The translations under genes were made by a program, and so were the position numbers. From CAYPHY01 sp964410625 (lineage in GTDB: Bacteria > Chloroflexota > Anaerolineae > Promineifilales > Promineifilaceae): DNA of 64,000 nucleotides. Where the stretch lies: the NCBI GenBank assembly GCA_964410625.1, contig CAYPHY010000001.1, positions 62,001-126,000 of the forward strand, written 5' to 3'. Under the pieces are notes generated by a model, which was given only the letters and a program-made list of their open reading frames with translations, was not told the DNA's origin and searched no databases. This document shows positions 24,454 through 32,431 of the stretch, piece by piece (position 1 is the first letter of the stretch; every line of letters starts with the position of its first letter).

Positions 24454-25545
24454 TCAGGCTACCGCGCCGACGAGTTGGTGTAAGCGGCCGTTCTCCGACC
24501 AAAAATGTTTCTTTCTTTTGCCCGTCGCGGTGCGGTTTATTGCTGGCTGCCCGCTGCGTGATTGTGTCTCGCCAACAACGGGGACGATCTGGCTATCGTG
24601 GATGCCTTGTTCGACCAGCTTTGCTGCCAATTCGCTGAACCGTTTGCCATCCGGCGGCCGACCAGGGGTAACCACATAGACCAGATCGGACTGTTGCAAG
24701 GCGACGAGGGCTTGCTCATTCACCGCCACCCCCAAATCGAGAACGACATAAAAACCAGCGTCTGCCAGGGTTTGCAAGAAAAGGGCTAGTTGTCCGGGAC
24801 GGGGTAACGTTTCTGCCGTAGGTTGTGCTGGGGCGGCAATGACATTCAGCCCGGCCTGGTGGGGTTGTGCATATTGTTGCACAAGCCTGGCAACCAACGA
24901 CGGTGATAAGGGTTCGCCAGCGGCCGCTTGAAAGAGATTGACAATGTGTGGCTCATGGAAAAGCTTGAGCTGTCCGGCGATACGTCCGGCGCACAGATCG
25001 AGATCAATCAGCAAGACGGGCCAGTTGCTGTGGAGGGCAATGGTCTCGCTTAACTGGACGGCCAGTGTGGTCGCGCCAAGCCCGGCATCCACGCCGATCA
25101 GGCTGATGACGCGCCCCGGCGCGGGCCGTTGTTCCGTTTTGTCTGCTTCTTTGTCGGGGTCGTTGCGACGGCCGCGTCGCCGGAAAACCGCTTCAATCCG
25201 CGCTGGCAATTCATCCGTCTGGAATGGTTTAACGAGAAAGTCATCCGCCCCTAATTCAAACGCCAACCGCTTGTACTCTGGTGTAGAGGAGCCGGAGAGG
25301 AAGATGATGGGCGTATCGGCCGCCTGGGCATGACAACGAATGCGGCGACAGACCTCAAAGCCGTCCATCTCTGGCATCATAATGTCCAATATAACGAGAT
25401 CAGGCTGAAACGTGGGCAGAAGAGCCAGGCCGCTGGGGCCATCAGGCGCGGCATAGACCATAAAACCCGCCCGCCGTAATTGGCCTTCTAGCAAGTAACG
25501 GATCGCTCCTTCATCATCTATGACTAAAATCTTCTTCTCGTCCAT
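24454..25545 (-). CDS. Receiver domain fused to TadZ/CpaE-like atypical P-loop protein
   Basis: A 363-residue protein. Residues 1-122 are a response-regulator receiver with Asp10/Asp11, phosphoacceptor Asp54 (LDIMMPEMDG) and Lys in LVKPF. After a basic linker, residues about 145-330 form a MinD/ParA-like domain. The Walker A region reads GVDAGLGATTLA (151-162), lacking the usual lysines, as in TadZ/CpaE proteins. Those localise Flp/Tad pilus machinery at the pole. No tad genes are in this window, so its partner is elsewhere. The ATG at 25545 is chosen because the receiver begins there. A further 18 in-frame codons upstream look non-coding. Confidence 0.82.
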   Translation of the reverse strand: MDEKKILVIDDEGAIRYLLEGQLRRAGFMVYAAPDGPSGLALLPTFQPDLVILDIMMPEMDGFEVCRRIRCHAQAADTPIIFLSGSSTPEYKRLAFELGADDFLVKPFQTDELPARIEAVFRRRGRRNDPDKEADKTEQRPAPGRVISLIGVDAGLGATTLAVQLSETIALHSNWPVLLIDLDLCAGRIAGQLKLFHEPHIVNLFQAAAGEPLSPSLVARLVQQYAQPHQAGLNVIAAPAQPTAETLPRPGQLALFLQTLADAGFYVVLDLGVAVNEQALVALQQSDLVYVVTPGRPPDGKRFSELAAKLVEQGIHDSQIVPVVGETQSRSGQPAINRTATGKRKKHFWSENGRLHQLVGAVA

Positions 25546-25679
25546 GCTGACTACAGTACAAGCTCCACTGTTGTGTTGGTTTCGGTGTCCAGGGATCATA
25601 GTACTGAGGTCTGATTACAAAGTACCTTAAGAGAAAGCATTGAACCAATTCACTGGCGGGCTATTCGATTGTTAGCATT

Positions 25680-25731
25680 AGAAACCAGGTTTCTCCAGCA
25701 GCGCTCCGTTGCCAAAACCCGATTTCTAAAA
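25680..25731. repeat. AGAAACCGG-type inverted repeat, copy 2
   Basis: AGAAACCAGGTTTCT and AAAACCCGATTTCT face each other across about 22 bp just downstream of the aminotransferase gene end. It may act as a terminator-like hairpin. Confidence 0.55.
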
Positions 25732-25735
25732 ATAG

Positions 25736-26911
25736 CTATAACTGCGGGGCGAATTTTGCCAGCCGCTCCACAGCCCGTTCCAGGTCGCTGAGCGCGGTGG
25801 CAATGGAAAAGCGCACATGCCCTTCGCCACTGCTGCCAAAGGCGATGCCCGGCGTCCCGGCGATTCCCGCCTTGTCCAGCAGCGCATCGGCCAGTTCGAC
25901 ACTGTTTTTTCTGCTGTTGGGAAAGCTGGGAAAGAGATAAAACGCGCCTTCAATCGAACGACAGTGAATGCCTTCGATTTCATTGAGAGCCTTGACCATG
26001 TAATCGCGCCGCGCCCGGTAGGAGTCGCACATTTCGGCGACCACATCTTGTGGCCCATTGAGCGCAGCAACGGCCGCGTGCATGGTGAAGTTCGCTGCTG
26101 AAGAAACGGTCTGCCCGTTCAGCCGCGCCGCCAGCTTCATGATCGGCGTTGGCCCCACCAACCAACCCAGACGCCAGCCGGTCATCGCATACGCCTTCGA
26201 CACACCGCCGACCACCATTGTCCGTTCCGTGAACCCCGGCACAGAGAGGGGGGAGAGGTGCTGGCGGCCGTCATATATCAGTTTTTCATACATCTCATCA
26301 TAGAGCAGATAAAGATCGGCCTCTTCGGCAACGGCGACAATGGCAGCCAGCTCATCTTGGGTCAACACGCGGCCAGTGGGGTTGTTGGGCGAGTTGAGCA
26401 TCAATGCTTTGGTGTTGGGGGTGATCTTTTCGCGCAACTTTTCGGCCGTGATGCGGAAATTGTCCTCGCTGGAGAGGCTGACCGGGACCGGCGTGCCACC
26501 GGCGATGGTGATCATCGGTCCATAGGACACCCAGGCCGGTTCCAGATAAAGCACCTCATCACCGGGGTTTAAGATAGACGCCAATCCCAGGTAAATCGCC
26601 CACTTACCGCCGGGCGTGACGACCACATCCGTCGCTGGATCAATTTGCACCCCGTTGTCGCGCTCCACCTTAGCGGCAATCGCTTCCAACAGCGGGGTGA
26701 TGCCCTTCATTGGCGCGGGATAGTGGGTCGCGCCGTTTTCGATGGCCTGGAAGGCAGCGGCCGTGATGTGGTGGGGCGTGTCAAAATCTGGGTCGCCACC
26801 ACCCAGTGAAATGACATCATGTCCGGCCGCGCGGAGCGCTTTGGCTTTGTCGCTGACGGCCAGCGTGGCCGAAGCGGGGATATTGCTAATGACTCGTGAT
26901 AGTTCCTTCAT
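25736..26911 (-). CDS. Class I/II aminotransferase (aspartate aminotransferase-like)
   Basis: A 391-residue PLP enzyme of fold type I. The Schiff-base lysine is Lys239 in GVSKAYAMTGWRLGW. SPNNPTG (174-180) binds the cofactor phosphate side and YDEMYEK (204-210) holds the pyridine-N aspartate. The arginine near the C-terminus in GHVRFSIA binds the substrate carboxylate. This layout fits the I-gamma aspartate or broad-specificity transaminases. The exact amino acid cannot be told. It stands as a single gene with a repeat upstream. Confidence 0.9.
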   Translation of the reverse strand: MKELSRVISNIPASATLAVSDKAKALRAAGHDVISLGGGDPDFDTPHHITAAAFQAIENGATHYPAPMKGITPLLEAIAAKVERDNGVQIDPATDVVVTPGGKWAIYLGLASILNPGDEVLYLEPAWVSYGPMITIAGGTPVPVSLSSEDNFRITAEKLREKITPNTKALMLNSPNNPTGRVLTQDELAAIVAVAEEADLYLLYDEMYEKLIYDGRQHLSPLSVPGFTERTMVVGGVSKAYAMTGWRLGWLVGPTPIMKLAARLNGQTVSSAANFTMHAAVAALNGPQDVVAEMCDSYRARRDYMVKALNEIEGIHCRSIEGAFYLFPSFPNSRKNSVELADALLDKAGIAGTPGIAFGSSGEGHVRFSIATALSDLERAVERLAKFAPQL

Positions 26912-26926
26912 CTTCTCTCCTGAGAG

Positions 26927-26978
26927 TGGTTACGCTGATGACGCAGATAAAACGCGGATTTCGCGGATTTTTATTAAT
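26927..26978. repeat. Dispersed GCTGATGACGCAGAT-type repeat, copy 1
   Basis: TTACGCTGATGACGCAGATA followed by AAACGCGGATTTCGCGGATT. The related complementary copy is at 54064-54110. It occupies the 215-bp gap between divergent aminotransferase and glycosyltransferase genes. Confidence 0.5.
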
Positions 26979-27126
26979 AGCAGTAAGCCACTGCAACGGT
27001 TTACTTACGAGGCTCGATAAAAGCCTGATGTTACGATTTATCTGCAAATGGTGCTATTCTAGCAGAGGGTTAGAGACTGTCTATAGCAGACTAACTAAAT
27101 ATTTTCACCTCTGACTGAACAAACCT

Positions 27127-28275
27127 ATGCATGTTGCGATTAACGCTTACTTTTGGGACCGGCCGAACACCGGCAGCGGCCAATATACCCGCCAACTGGT
27201 CTACCACCTGAACCGGCTGGTCGAAGATATAACGATCACCCTGATTTACCCGCAGCTACCGGGAGAGGGGGCGGCCGAAGCCGTCCCGCCCAGCGTCCAT
27301 GTCCATGCCGTCCCGCTACGACCCGGCAATCTGGGCAAGGTGCGCTTTGAGCAAAGCGACTTTCCCCGTGCCTGCCAGAAGGTCGGCGCAACGCTGGCGC
27401 ACGTCCCCTATTGGGGTGCGCCGTTGCGTTCGCCCATCCCTCTGGTCGTTACCGTCCATGATCTGACCACCTTGCTAATTCCCGAATACCGGCGCACGGC
27501 GGCCGCGCGGCTCTACAACGCCCTGGTCAGCGCCAGCGCACGCGGGGCCGACCACATCGTCACCGACTCCTTCGCCAGCAAGCTCGACATCCTCGACCAT
27601 CTGCACATTCCCGAAGAACGGGTGACAGCGATTTACCTCGGTGTGGAACCACAATATACGCAGAAGTCCGGCGGCGACCTGATGGAAATGGCTGTGTTGC
27701 GAAAGTATGATCTGCCTGATTTTTACGTTCTCTACCTGGGGGGGTACGAACTGCACAAGAATGTGATCAACCTACTCCATGCCTATACCTATGTCGCCCA
27801 GGCGTTGGGCGAGGAGTATCCGCTGGTCTTGGCCGGGAAGAAGCCGGAGAAGGTGACGGCCGTCTTTCCCGATTACGACGACTACATTCGCCGCTCTAAC
27901 CTGGAGAAGTTTGTGCGCTGGATCGGCTATGTAGATGAGGAGGACAAGCCGGTCCTCTATCGCAATGCCGAAACCTTCGTCTTTCCCAGCCGCTATGAGG
28001 GCTTTGGCCTGCCGCCGTTGGAGGCGATGGCCTGTGGCACGCCCGTTGTTGCCAGCGATGGGGGTTCGCTGCTGGAGGTGATCGGTCCCGCTGGCTTTGC
28101 CCTTGACCCCGATGATGTACGCAACATGGCCGGTTCGATCATTGCCACCATTATGCAGCCGGAGCTGGCGGCCGAACTGCGCCAAAAAGGTGTCGAACAA
28201 GCGGCTAAATTCACCTGGGAGAAAACAGCGACGGAGACGTTGTTGGTCTATGATCAGGTGGCAAGTGGCAAGTAG
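27127..28275 (+). CDS. Glycosyltransferase family 4
   Basis: A 382-residue GT-B enzyme. MHVAINAYFWDRPNTGSGQY starts the acceptor half and VVTVHDLTTLLIPEY lies in it. The donor half has YLGGYELHKN and the EX7E motif YEGFGLPPLEAMACGTPVVA. It is related to the gene at 1906-3126 but not a close copy. The last residues VASGK and the stop are encoded by a GCAAGTG/GCAAGTA heptamer repeat (28257-28282), so the end may have been rewritten. Sugar and acceptor unknown. Confidence 0.88.
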   Translation: MHVAINAYFWDRPNTGSGQYTRQLVYHLNRLVEDITITLIYPQLPGEGAAEAVPPSVHVHAVPLRPGNLGKVRFEQSDFPRACQKVGATLAHVPYWGAPLRSPIPLVVTVHDLTTLLIPEYRRTAAARLYNALVSASARGADHIVTDSFASKLDILDHLHIPEERVTAIYLGVEPQYTQKSGGDLMEMAVLRKYDLPDFYVLYLGGYELHKNVINLLHAYTYVAQALGEEYPLVLAGKKPEKVTAVFPDYDDYIRRSNLEKFVRWIGYVDEEDKPVLYRNAETFVFPSRYEGFGLPPLEAMACGTPVVASDGGSLLEVIGPAGFALDPDDVRNMAGSIIATIMQPELAAELRQKGVEQAAKFTWEKTATETLLVYDQVASGK

Positions 28276-28282
28276 CAAGTAC
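28257..28282. repeat. Heptamer repeat (GCAAGTR) at a gene end
   Basis: GGTGGCAAGTGGCAAGTAGC continuing with AAGTA. It supplies the TAG stop of the glycosyltransferase and fills most of the gap before the convergent Nudix gene. Confidence 0.6.
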
Positions 28283-28283
28283 G

Positions 28284-28928
28284 TTAGTCACAATCTTGCT
28301 GAACCGGGTCGAAATAGGGGACCGGCGCTTCTCCGCGTAGTTGTTTGAAGATGAAGGGCGCCCGTAGATGGTGGCCGGGGGAGAGCGGAGGGAGTTGATC
28401 TTCGGCAAAGTAAGCGGCCGCCCGTGATTCATCGTTTAGCTTCGGCCGCCAATCATCCGCTTCAAACAGAAAAACCCCGTGATAGAAGTGGACCAGCTTT
28501 TCACTATGCCAGAGACGGGAATCGAAGAGGCCGAGGAAGTAGGTGATACGGCCGCAAATCCCCGTTTCTTCATATAACTCACGCCAGGCTGTCTCGGCCA
28601 ACGTTTCACCGGGATCGGTGATGCCGCCAGGAAGTGCCCATAGTCCGTTGTCTGAGCGTTGCACCAGCAGTAGTTTGTTGTCGTGGATGACGGCCGCTTC
28701 CCCGCTGGCTGCCGGGCCAATGCTGAAATGGTTGTTGGTGTACTGGTCCAGTAACTCATTCGCGTCTTGCCCATTGAGCAGCGCCGCCAGCCGGGCACTG
28801 GCCTGTAAGACGTAGCTATACCGTTCTGCGTCGTTGGAGCTGGTGGCCGCAAAGTTCAGCCCAAACCCGGCGATTTCCCGTAATTCATCGGCGATCTGCC
28901 GCAACACCGCCCGTTCGTCATTCGTCAT
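28284..28928 (-). CDS. Nudix hydrolase with N-terminal helical domain
   Basis: A 214-residue protein. Residues about 1-60 form the helical domain seen before certain Nudix domains (ERAVLRQIADELREIAGFGL), used for dimerisation. The Nudix box is GGITDPGETLAETAWRELYE followed by ETGI, complete with the catalytic glutamates. This build matches ADP-ribose or nucleotide-sugar pyrophosphatases. The ATG at 28928 is preferred; an in-frame extension to 28973 runs into the double-hairpin repeat. It is the last gene of the leftward rsmE/methyltransferase run. Confidence 0.85.
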   Translation of the reverse strand: MTNDERAVLRQIADELREIAGFGLNFAATSSNDAERYSYVLQASARLAALLNGQDANELLDQYTNNHFSIGPAASGEAAVIHDNKLLLVQRSDNGLWALPGGITDPGETLAETAWRELYEETGICGRITYFLGLFDSRLWHSEKLVHFYHGVFLFEADDWRPKLNDESRAAAYFAEDQLPPLSPGHHLRAPFIFKQLRGEAPVPYFDPVQQDCD

Positions 28929-28942
28929 TCTGATTCTCTGCC

Positions 28943-29002
28943 TGTAGCACGATTTGCTTAATCGTGCGCTCAAAGTGAGCGATTTGCCAAATCGCTCTAC
29001 AG
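28943..29002. repeat. Double-hairpin repeat (CTGTAG family), copy 2
   Basis: Bounded by CTGTAG and CTACAG. It holds two palindromes: CACGATTTGCTTAATCGTG and GCGATTTGCCAAATCGC. The CTACAG end, read leftward as CTGTAG, forms the last codon and TAG stop of rsmE (28997-28999). It separates rsmE from the Nudix gene. Confidence 0.8.
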
Positions 29003-29776
29003 GTGTTCGCCCATATCGCCTAGTTCATATAAGACCAGGGCTGCTGCCACCACGGCCGCTGTCTCCGTGCGCAATATCCGGCGGCCGAGCGTCACCGGCA
29101 TCGCATCAGCCGCGGTTGCCTGTTCGATTTCCTCTTCGCTATAGCCACCCTCCGGCCCAATGAAAAGCGCGACGGTGGGGTGCTGGAGGTCATCAGGCAA
29201 TGGACGCAACACTGGATGCAAGGCTTGCTGCAAGGCGGCGCGAACCGTTCCCGTCGTTGCCTGCTCCCAGGGGATCAAGCAACAATGGCTGGATGAGGCT
29301 TGGGTAAGTGCTTCCGCGAAGGAGAGAGGTTCGTGCAACGTTGGTAATCGGCCGCGCCCTGATTGTTCGGCCGCTTCGGTGATGATCCGCTCCCATCGTT
29401 CGCGCTTGTTGGCGGCCGATTTTGCATCGCGCACCAAACTGCGCTGCGTAATCACCGGCACAAAGGCGCTGACGCCCACCTCCGTCCCCTTCTGCAACAC
29501 CCACTCAAACTTATCGCGCGGCAGCAGGCTTTGATAGAGGGTGAGTTGGGTACGTGGCTCATTGAGTACCGGCCGCGTCTCATCTATCTGTCCAACGACA
29601 CGCGGCCGTGTCACCTCGGTCAATGTCACGACATACTCGTTGCCGGAATTGTCCAGCGCAACCACCTGCGTCCCGGCTTGCAAGCGCAATACCTGGCGGA
29701 TTTGATGGGCTTGAACCTCATCAAAGCGGACTTTGTGGTTATGGATGGACTCCGGCGTTACAAAAAAGCGATGCAT
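28997..29776 (-). CDS. rsmE: 16S rRNA (uracil1498-N3)-methyltransferase
   Basis: A 259-residue SPOUT-class methyltransferase that modifies U1498 of 16S rRNA. The N-terminal PUA-like part includes MHRFFVTPE and HQIRQVLRLQAG. The trefoil-knot part shows QKGTEVGVSAFVPVITQRS, LFIGPEGGYSEEE and LGRRILRTETA, all diagnostic. Length is normal. It is the third gene in a run with two other predicted 16S rRNA methyltransferases, 25 bp from the nearer. Confidence 0.95.
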   Translation of the reverse strand: MHRFFVTPESIHNHKVRFDEVQAHQIRQVLRLQAGTQVVALDNSGNEYVVTLTEVTRPRVVGQIDETRPVLNEPRTQLTLYQSLLPRDKFEWVLQKGTEVGVSAFVPVITQRSLVRDAKSAANKRERWERIITEAAEQSGRGRLPTLHEPLSFAEALTQASSSHCCLIPWEQATTGTVRAALQQALHPVLRPLPDDLQHPTVALFIGPEGGYSEEEIEQATAADAMPVTLGRRILRTETAAVVAAALVLYELGDMGEHL

Positions 29777-29801
29777 GATTCGTCAGCTGTTTATCTGTGT
29801 C

Positions 29802-30614
29802 CTACTTCCTGGCAACAAAAACCAGCTCGCCCTCATAGAGCAGTTCGCTGATTGCCCATGATTGCCCGGCCGTTAGTTCCTCGAAAAATTGGCGATAACG
29901 ATTGGTCAGATTACGGCCGCCGTGCGTGCTGATCGTCGGGAAGGAGACGACCAGGTGTTGTACCTGTAACGCTTGCAGGAACGGCCGTCCCTTGCCCGGA
30001 TAGTTACGCTCAAAGCGGGGCATCTCCTTCAGGAACAGGGCGACATCGGCCGTTTCCTCTGGGAAGTGCAACGCTACATCCTGTAACTTAGCCAGTGGCG
30101 GCAACCCTTGCAAGCGAAAGTAATGGTTGAGGAACTCAATTCGCGGTTCGTGAATGTCATAGGCGATCAATTCAACCGTCGTTGGCAAACCCATCCAGGG
30201 GAAGGCCAGTGGATTTAGCCCACTGGCAATGTCCAGCAATCGTTGGGGTTGGCCGGTGATGGCGAAGATGTCGCGGTAAAAGGTATCGAGCAGCGGCAGC
30301 CGTTCGCGCGTGGAAAGATGATAACCCATGATCTGGCGGCAACTTTCTTTGATTTGCGCTTCGTCACCGCTGGCAAAAGCGGCCGTTAGCTGCTCGGCCG
30401 CTTCTTCATAATCCGGGTCGCCCAAGTAGGGGGCCATGATGCTATGCAGCCGGGTGCGCACCGCCTTCAGCGCTTGCTTCGGCTTCTTGTGCTGCTGCAA
30501 CGCCTCGGCCGCCAATTGGCGAACTGTCTCCTCGCTTGTATCGCGATATTTCTTCGATTGCTTAACGGCCGCTACTACCGTTTCCAGGTCTTGTTCACTC
30601 ACTAGAGCCATCAC
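29802..30614 (-). CDS. Arm/Rmt-type 16S rRNA (guanine1405-N7)-methyltransferase homologue A
   Basis: A 270-residue protein with the FmrO/Rmt architecture. The N-terminal helical domain has VVAAVKQSKKYRDTSEETVR and a KAVRTRLHSIMAPYLGD linker. STRERLPLLDTFYRDIF leads into the SAM motif LLDIASGLNPLAFPWM, then FLKEMPRFERNYPGKG. Known members methylate G1405 and give resistance to 4,6-disubstituted deoxystreptamine aminoglycosides. Activity here is inferred. A second copy lies two genes upstream (31524-32357) with the nucleotidyltransferase-like gene between, 3 bp from this gene. It is not identical to the second copy, so the duplication is old. Confidence 0.8.
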   Translation of the reverse strand: MMALVSEQDLETVVAAVKQSKKYRDTSEETVRQLAAEALQQHKKPKQALKAVRTRLHSIMAPYLGDPDYEEAAEQLTAAFASGDEAQIKESCRQIMGYHLSTRERLPLLDTFYRDIFAITGQPQRLLDIASGLNPLAFPWMGLPTTVELIAYDIHEPRIEFLNHYFRLQGLPPLAKLQDVALHFPEETADVALFLKEMPRFERNYPGKGRPFLQALQVQHLVVSFPTISTHGGRNLTNRYRQFFEELTAGQSWAISELLYEGELVFVARK

Positions 30615-30617
30615 TAA

Positions 30618-31454
30618 TTATAACCAGCCCGTTTCTACATTTACGGCAACAATCCCAAATACGACATCCAGCGTCTCCTTAGCTTTTGATGGTACACAGC
30701 CTCCAATAGCTTCAACTTGTGGTGCCAACGCTAACATTTGCCCGCATAGCGAACGGAGCATTGCAAGTTGCTCACTGCGAGTAGATTGCAAGGTAATCGT
30801 GGAGCCACTGTGATAACGCCAGGGTTTGTTCTCTAAACGTCGTTTCACCTCATCTATTAACTGTTGCAACTCATCCAGCCAGTGATTGACAAAGACACCA
30901 TCGTCACGGCCGATGTATTTTGCAGTCACAGCAGCCATCATCCAGAAGAAGGCAATGATCTCGGTTACTTCTTCTGCCATCTGCTTGCCTTCGGCCGTTG
31001 CTGTTGTGGGAGGCGAAAGCAATGGAATACCGACTCTATCCCAGAGTAATCGTGAATCAAGCGGGCGTAAAGCAGTTGGTTGCGGCCGCAAAACCCAATC
31101 TACTATTACGGCCGATTGTTCATACATCACAAAAGTGAATGTTCCTCTCTCTGGAGCATTGTTGTTGTTTTCGTGGATGATAGCCGGTTGCCCAAAGATT
31201 GAGAATAAGGCTAATCTTTCGGCCGTTGTTTTGCCTGCCACCATTGTTGGCCGGTGGCAAAGCGTCGTGCTATATGGCTCAGCTACAACAAGCGTTAAGT
31301 CGAGGTCACTCAACTCATCTTCTGTATTTCGGCCGAAGCTACCCGTCAGCCAACCGGCAATGAAACGTTCGTCGGCTGAGAGCATTTCGACAATCGGTGC
31401 CAACAAAGCATCGCGTCGTGTGGCGTAAGTATGAAGTTCATCGTTCATGTTCAC
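30618..31454 (-). CDS. Nucleotidyltransferase-fold protein (aminoglycoside nucleotidyltransferase-like)
   Basis: A 278-residue protein. WLTGSFGRNTEDELSDLDLT carries the GS and DXD signature of the polymerase-beta nucleotidyltransferase superfamily. A third acidic residue is available in VIVDWVL. The following helical region (about 155-240) resembles the C-terminal half of antibiotic nucleotidyltransferases such as LinB/AadA-type enzymes. It lies between two aminoglycoside-resistance-type rRNA methyltransferase homologues, which makes an antibiotic-modifying role plausible but unproven. Other options are nucleotidylation of proteins or a MNT-type toxin-antitoxin module; no HEPN partner is adjacent. 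Confidence 0.72.
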   Translation of the reverse strand: MNMNDELHTYATRRDALLAPIVEMLSADERFIAGWLTGSFGRNTEDELSDLDLTLVVAEPYSTTLCHRPTMVAGKTTAERLALFSIFGQPAIIHENNNNAPERGTFTFVMYEQSAVIVDWVLRPQPTALRPLDSRLLWDRVGIPLLSPPTTATAEGKQMAEEVTEIIAFFWMMAAVTAKYIGRDDGVFVNHWLDELQQLIDEVKRRLENKPWRYHSGSTITLQSTRSEQLAMLRSLCGQMLALAPQVEAIGGCVPSKAKETLDVVFGIVAVNVETGWL

Positions 31455-31477
31455 CTACTAATACCACCGACCCTCTC

Positions 31478-31527
31478 GTAGAGACAATCCTCCGGATTGT
31501 TCGGACAAACAGGATGTTTGTCCCTAC
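31478..31527. repeat. Double-hairpin repeat (CTGTAG family), copy 3
   Basis: GTAG, palindrome ACAATCCTCCGGATTGT, palindrome GGACAAACAGGATGTTTGTCC, then CTACAG. The CTACAG end read leftward gives CTG TAG, the last codon and stop of methyltransferase homologue B (31524-31526). Confidence 0.8.
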
Positions 31528-32357
31528 AGCGTTGTTGGCTGGTGATCCGTCTCCACCAGAAAAGCCAATTCTGTAGAAAACTCAAAGCGTTTCACATACC
31601 AGCCACGGCCGTCAATTAATTGCTGGAAGCGGCTCTCGTAATTTTCGACCATGCCCTTGCGACGGCCGCCCAAGCTCTGCGCCGGAAAAGAGACAAGCAA
31701 ATAACGCGCTTGCAACGAATCTAGCAATCGTGCCGGAGCCGTTTTGTCAATCTGTTCCAGACAAGGCAATGTTTTCAGGACCAATGCTAGATCGACCGCT
31801 TCCCTTGGCGGATCATGCACCACGTCGCGCACTTCGGCACGGCCGTTGATTTCAGCCAGAGCCATAAACTGTTGCAAAAAGCCCACCATGTCGCCATAGA
31901 TGTCGTAAGCGAGATAGGTCGTCTGGCTGTCAAATGGCATCCACGGCCAGGCCAGTGGATTCAGCCCACAAGCGATGTCTAGCACAAGCGACGGCCGAGG
32001 AATGTCCGCCAGGGTTGTGGCGTAAAACGTGTCCAGAATAGGCAGTCGCTCTCTGGTGGAGGCGTGTTGTTCCATCACCCGGCGACAGGCCATACGGAAT
32101 GCCTCATCTCCAGCCTCGGCCGCGTCACGCAGGAGAGTGATGGCTTTTTTGTAGTCTACGGCCGCCGGAAAATAAGCCCCTCCCACCTGATGTAGTTTGT
32201 TCTTCGTCTGTTTGATCGCCTCTTTACTGCTTCGGCCGACACTCAATTCACGTTGGGCTATCTCGCCGACCAGCAGCGGACTTACATGGCGATATTTGGC
32301 GCTGGATAGGACGGCATGGACGACGGCCGTTAACTGCTCATTTTCTTTAGTATTCAC
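31524..32357 (-). CDS. Arm/Rmt-type 16S rRNA (guanine1405-N7)-methyltransferase homologue B
   Basis: A 277-residue paralogue of the protein at 29802-30614. It keeps VVHAVLSSAKYRHVSPLLV, STRERLPILDTFYATTLADI, the SAM motif VLDIACGLNPLAWPWM and a VLKTLPCLEQIDK segment. ACGLNP is the more usual form of the motif, whereas homologue A has ASGLNP. One paralogue may have specialised or lost activity. Transcription probably continues through the nucleotidyltransferase-like gene, with the double-hairpin repeat between them. Confidence 0.8.
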   Translation of the reverse strand: MNTKENEQLTAVVHAVLSSAKYRHVSPLLVGEIAQRELSVGRSSKEAIKQTKNKLHQVGGAYFPAAVDYKKAITLLRDAAEAGDEAFRMACRRVMEQHASTRERLPILDTFYATTLADIPRPSLVLDIACGLNPLAWPWMPFDSQTTYLAYDIYGDMVGFLQQFMALAEINGRAEVRDVVHDPPREAVDLALVLKTLPCLEQIDKTAPARLLDSLQARYLLVSFPAQSLGGRRKGMVENYESRFQQLIDGRGWYVKRFEFSTELAFLVETDHQPTTL

Positions 32358-32431
32358 TGTCGTTCATTACAGCTTCGCAAAACCTTTCTGTATTGTAGCA
32401 GATTACCCAACCATCTTCTCCGGTTATTGCT

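Noticed and set aside
30618..31454. MNT-HEPN toxin-antitoxin module
   Set aside because: The nucleotidyltransferase signature fits, but no HEPN-type partner lies next to it and the protein is longer than a typical MNT antitoxin.
29802..32357. Aminoglycoside biosynthetic cluster with self-resistance genes
   Set aside because: No deoxystreptamine or sugar biosynthesis genes are near, so only resistance-like or housekeeping roles are considered.
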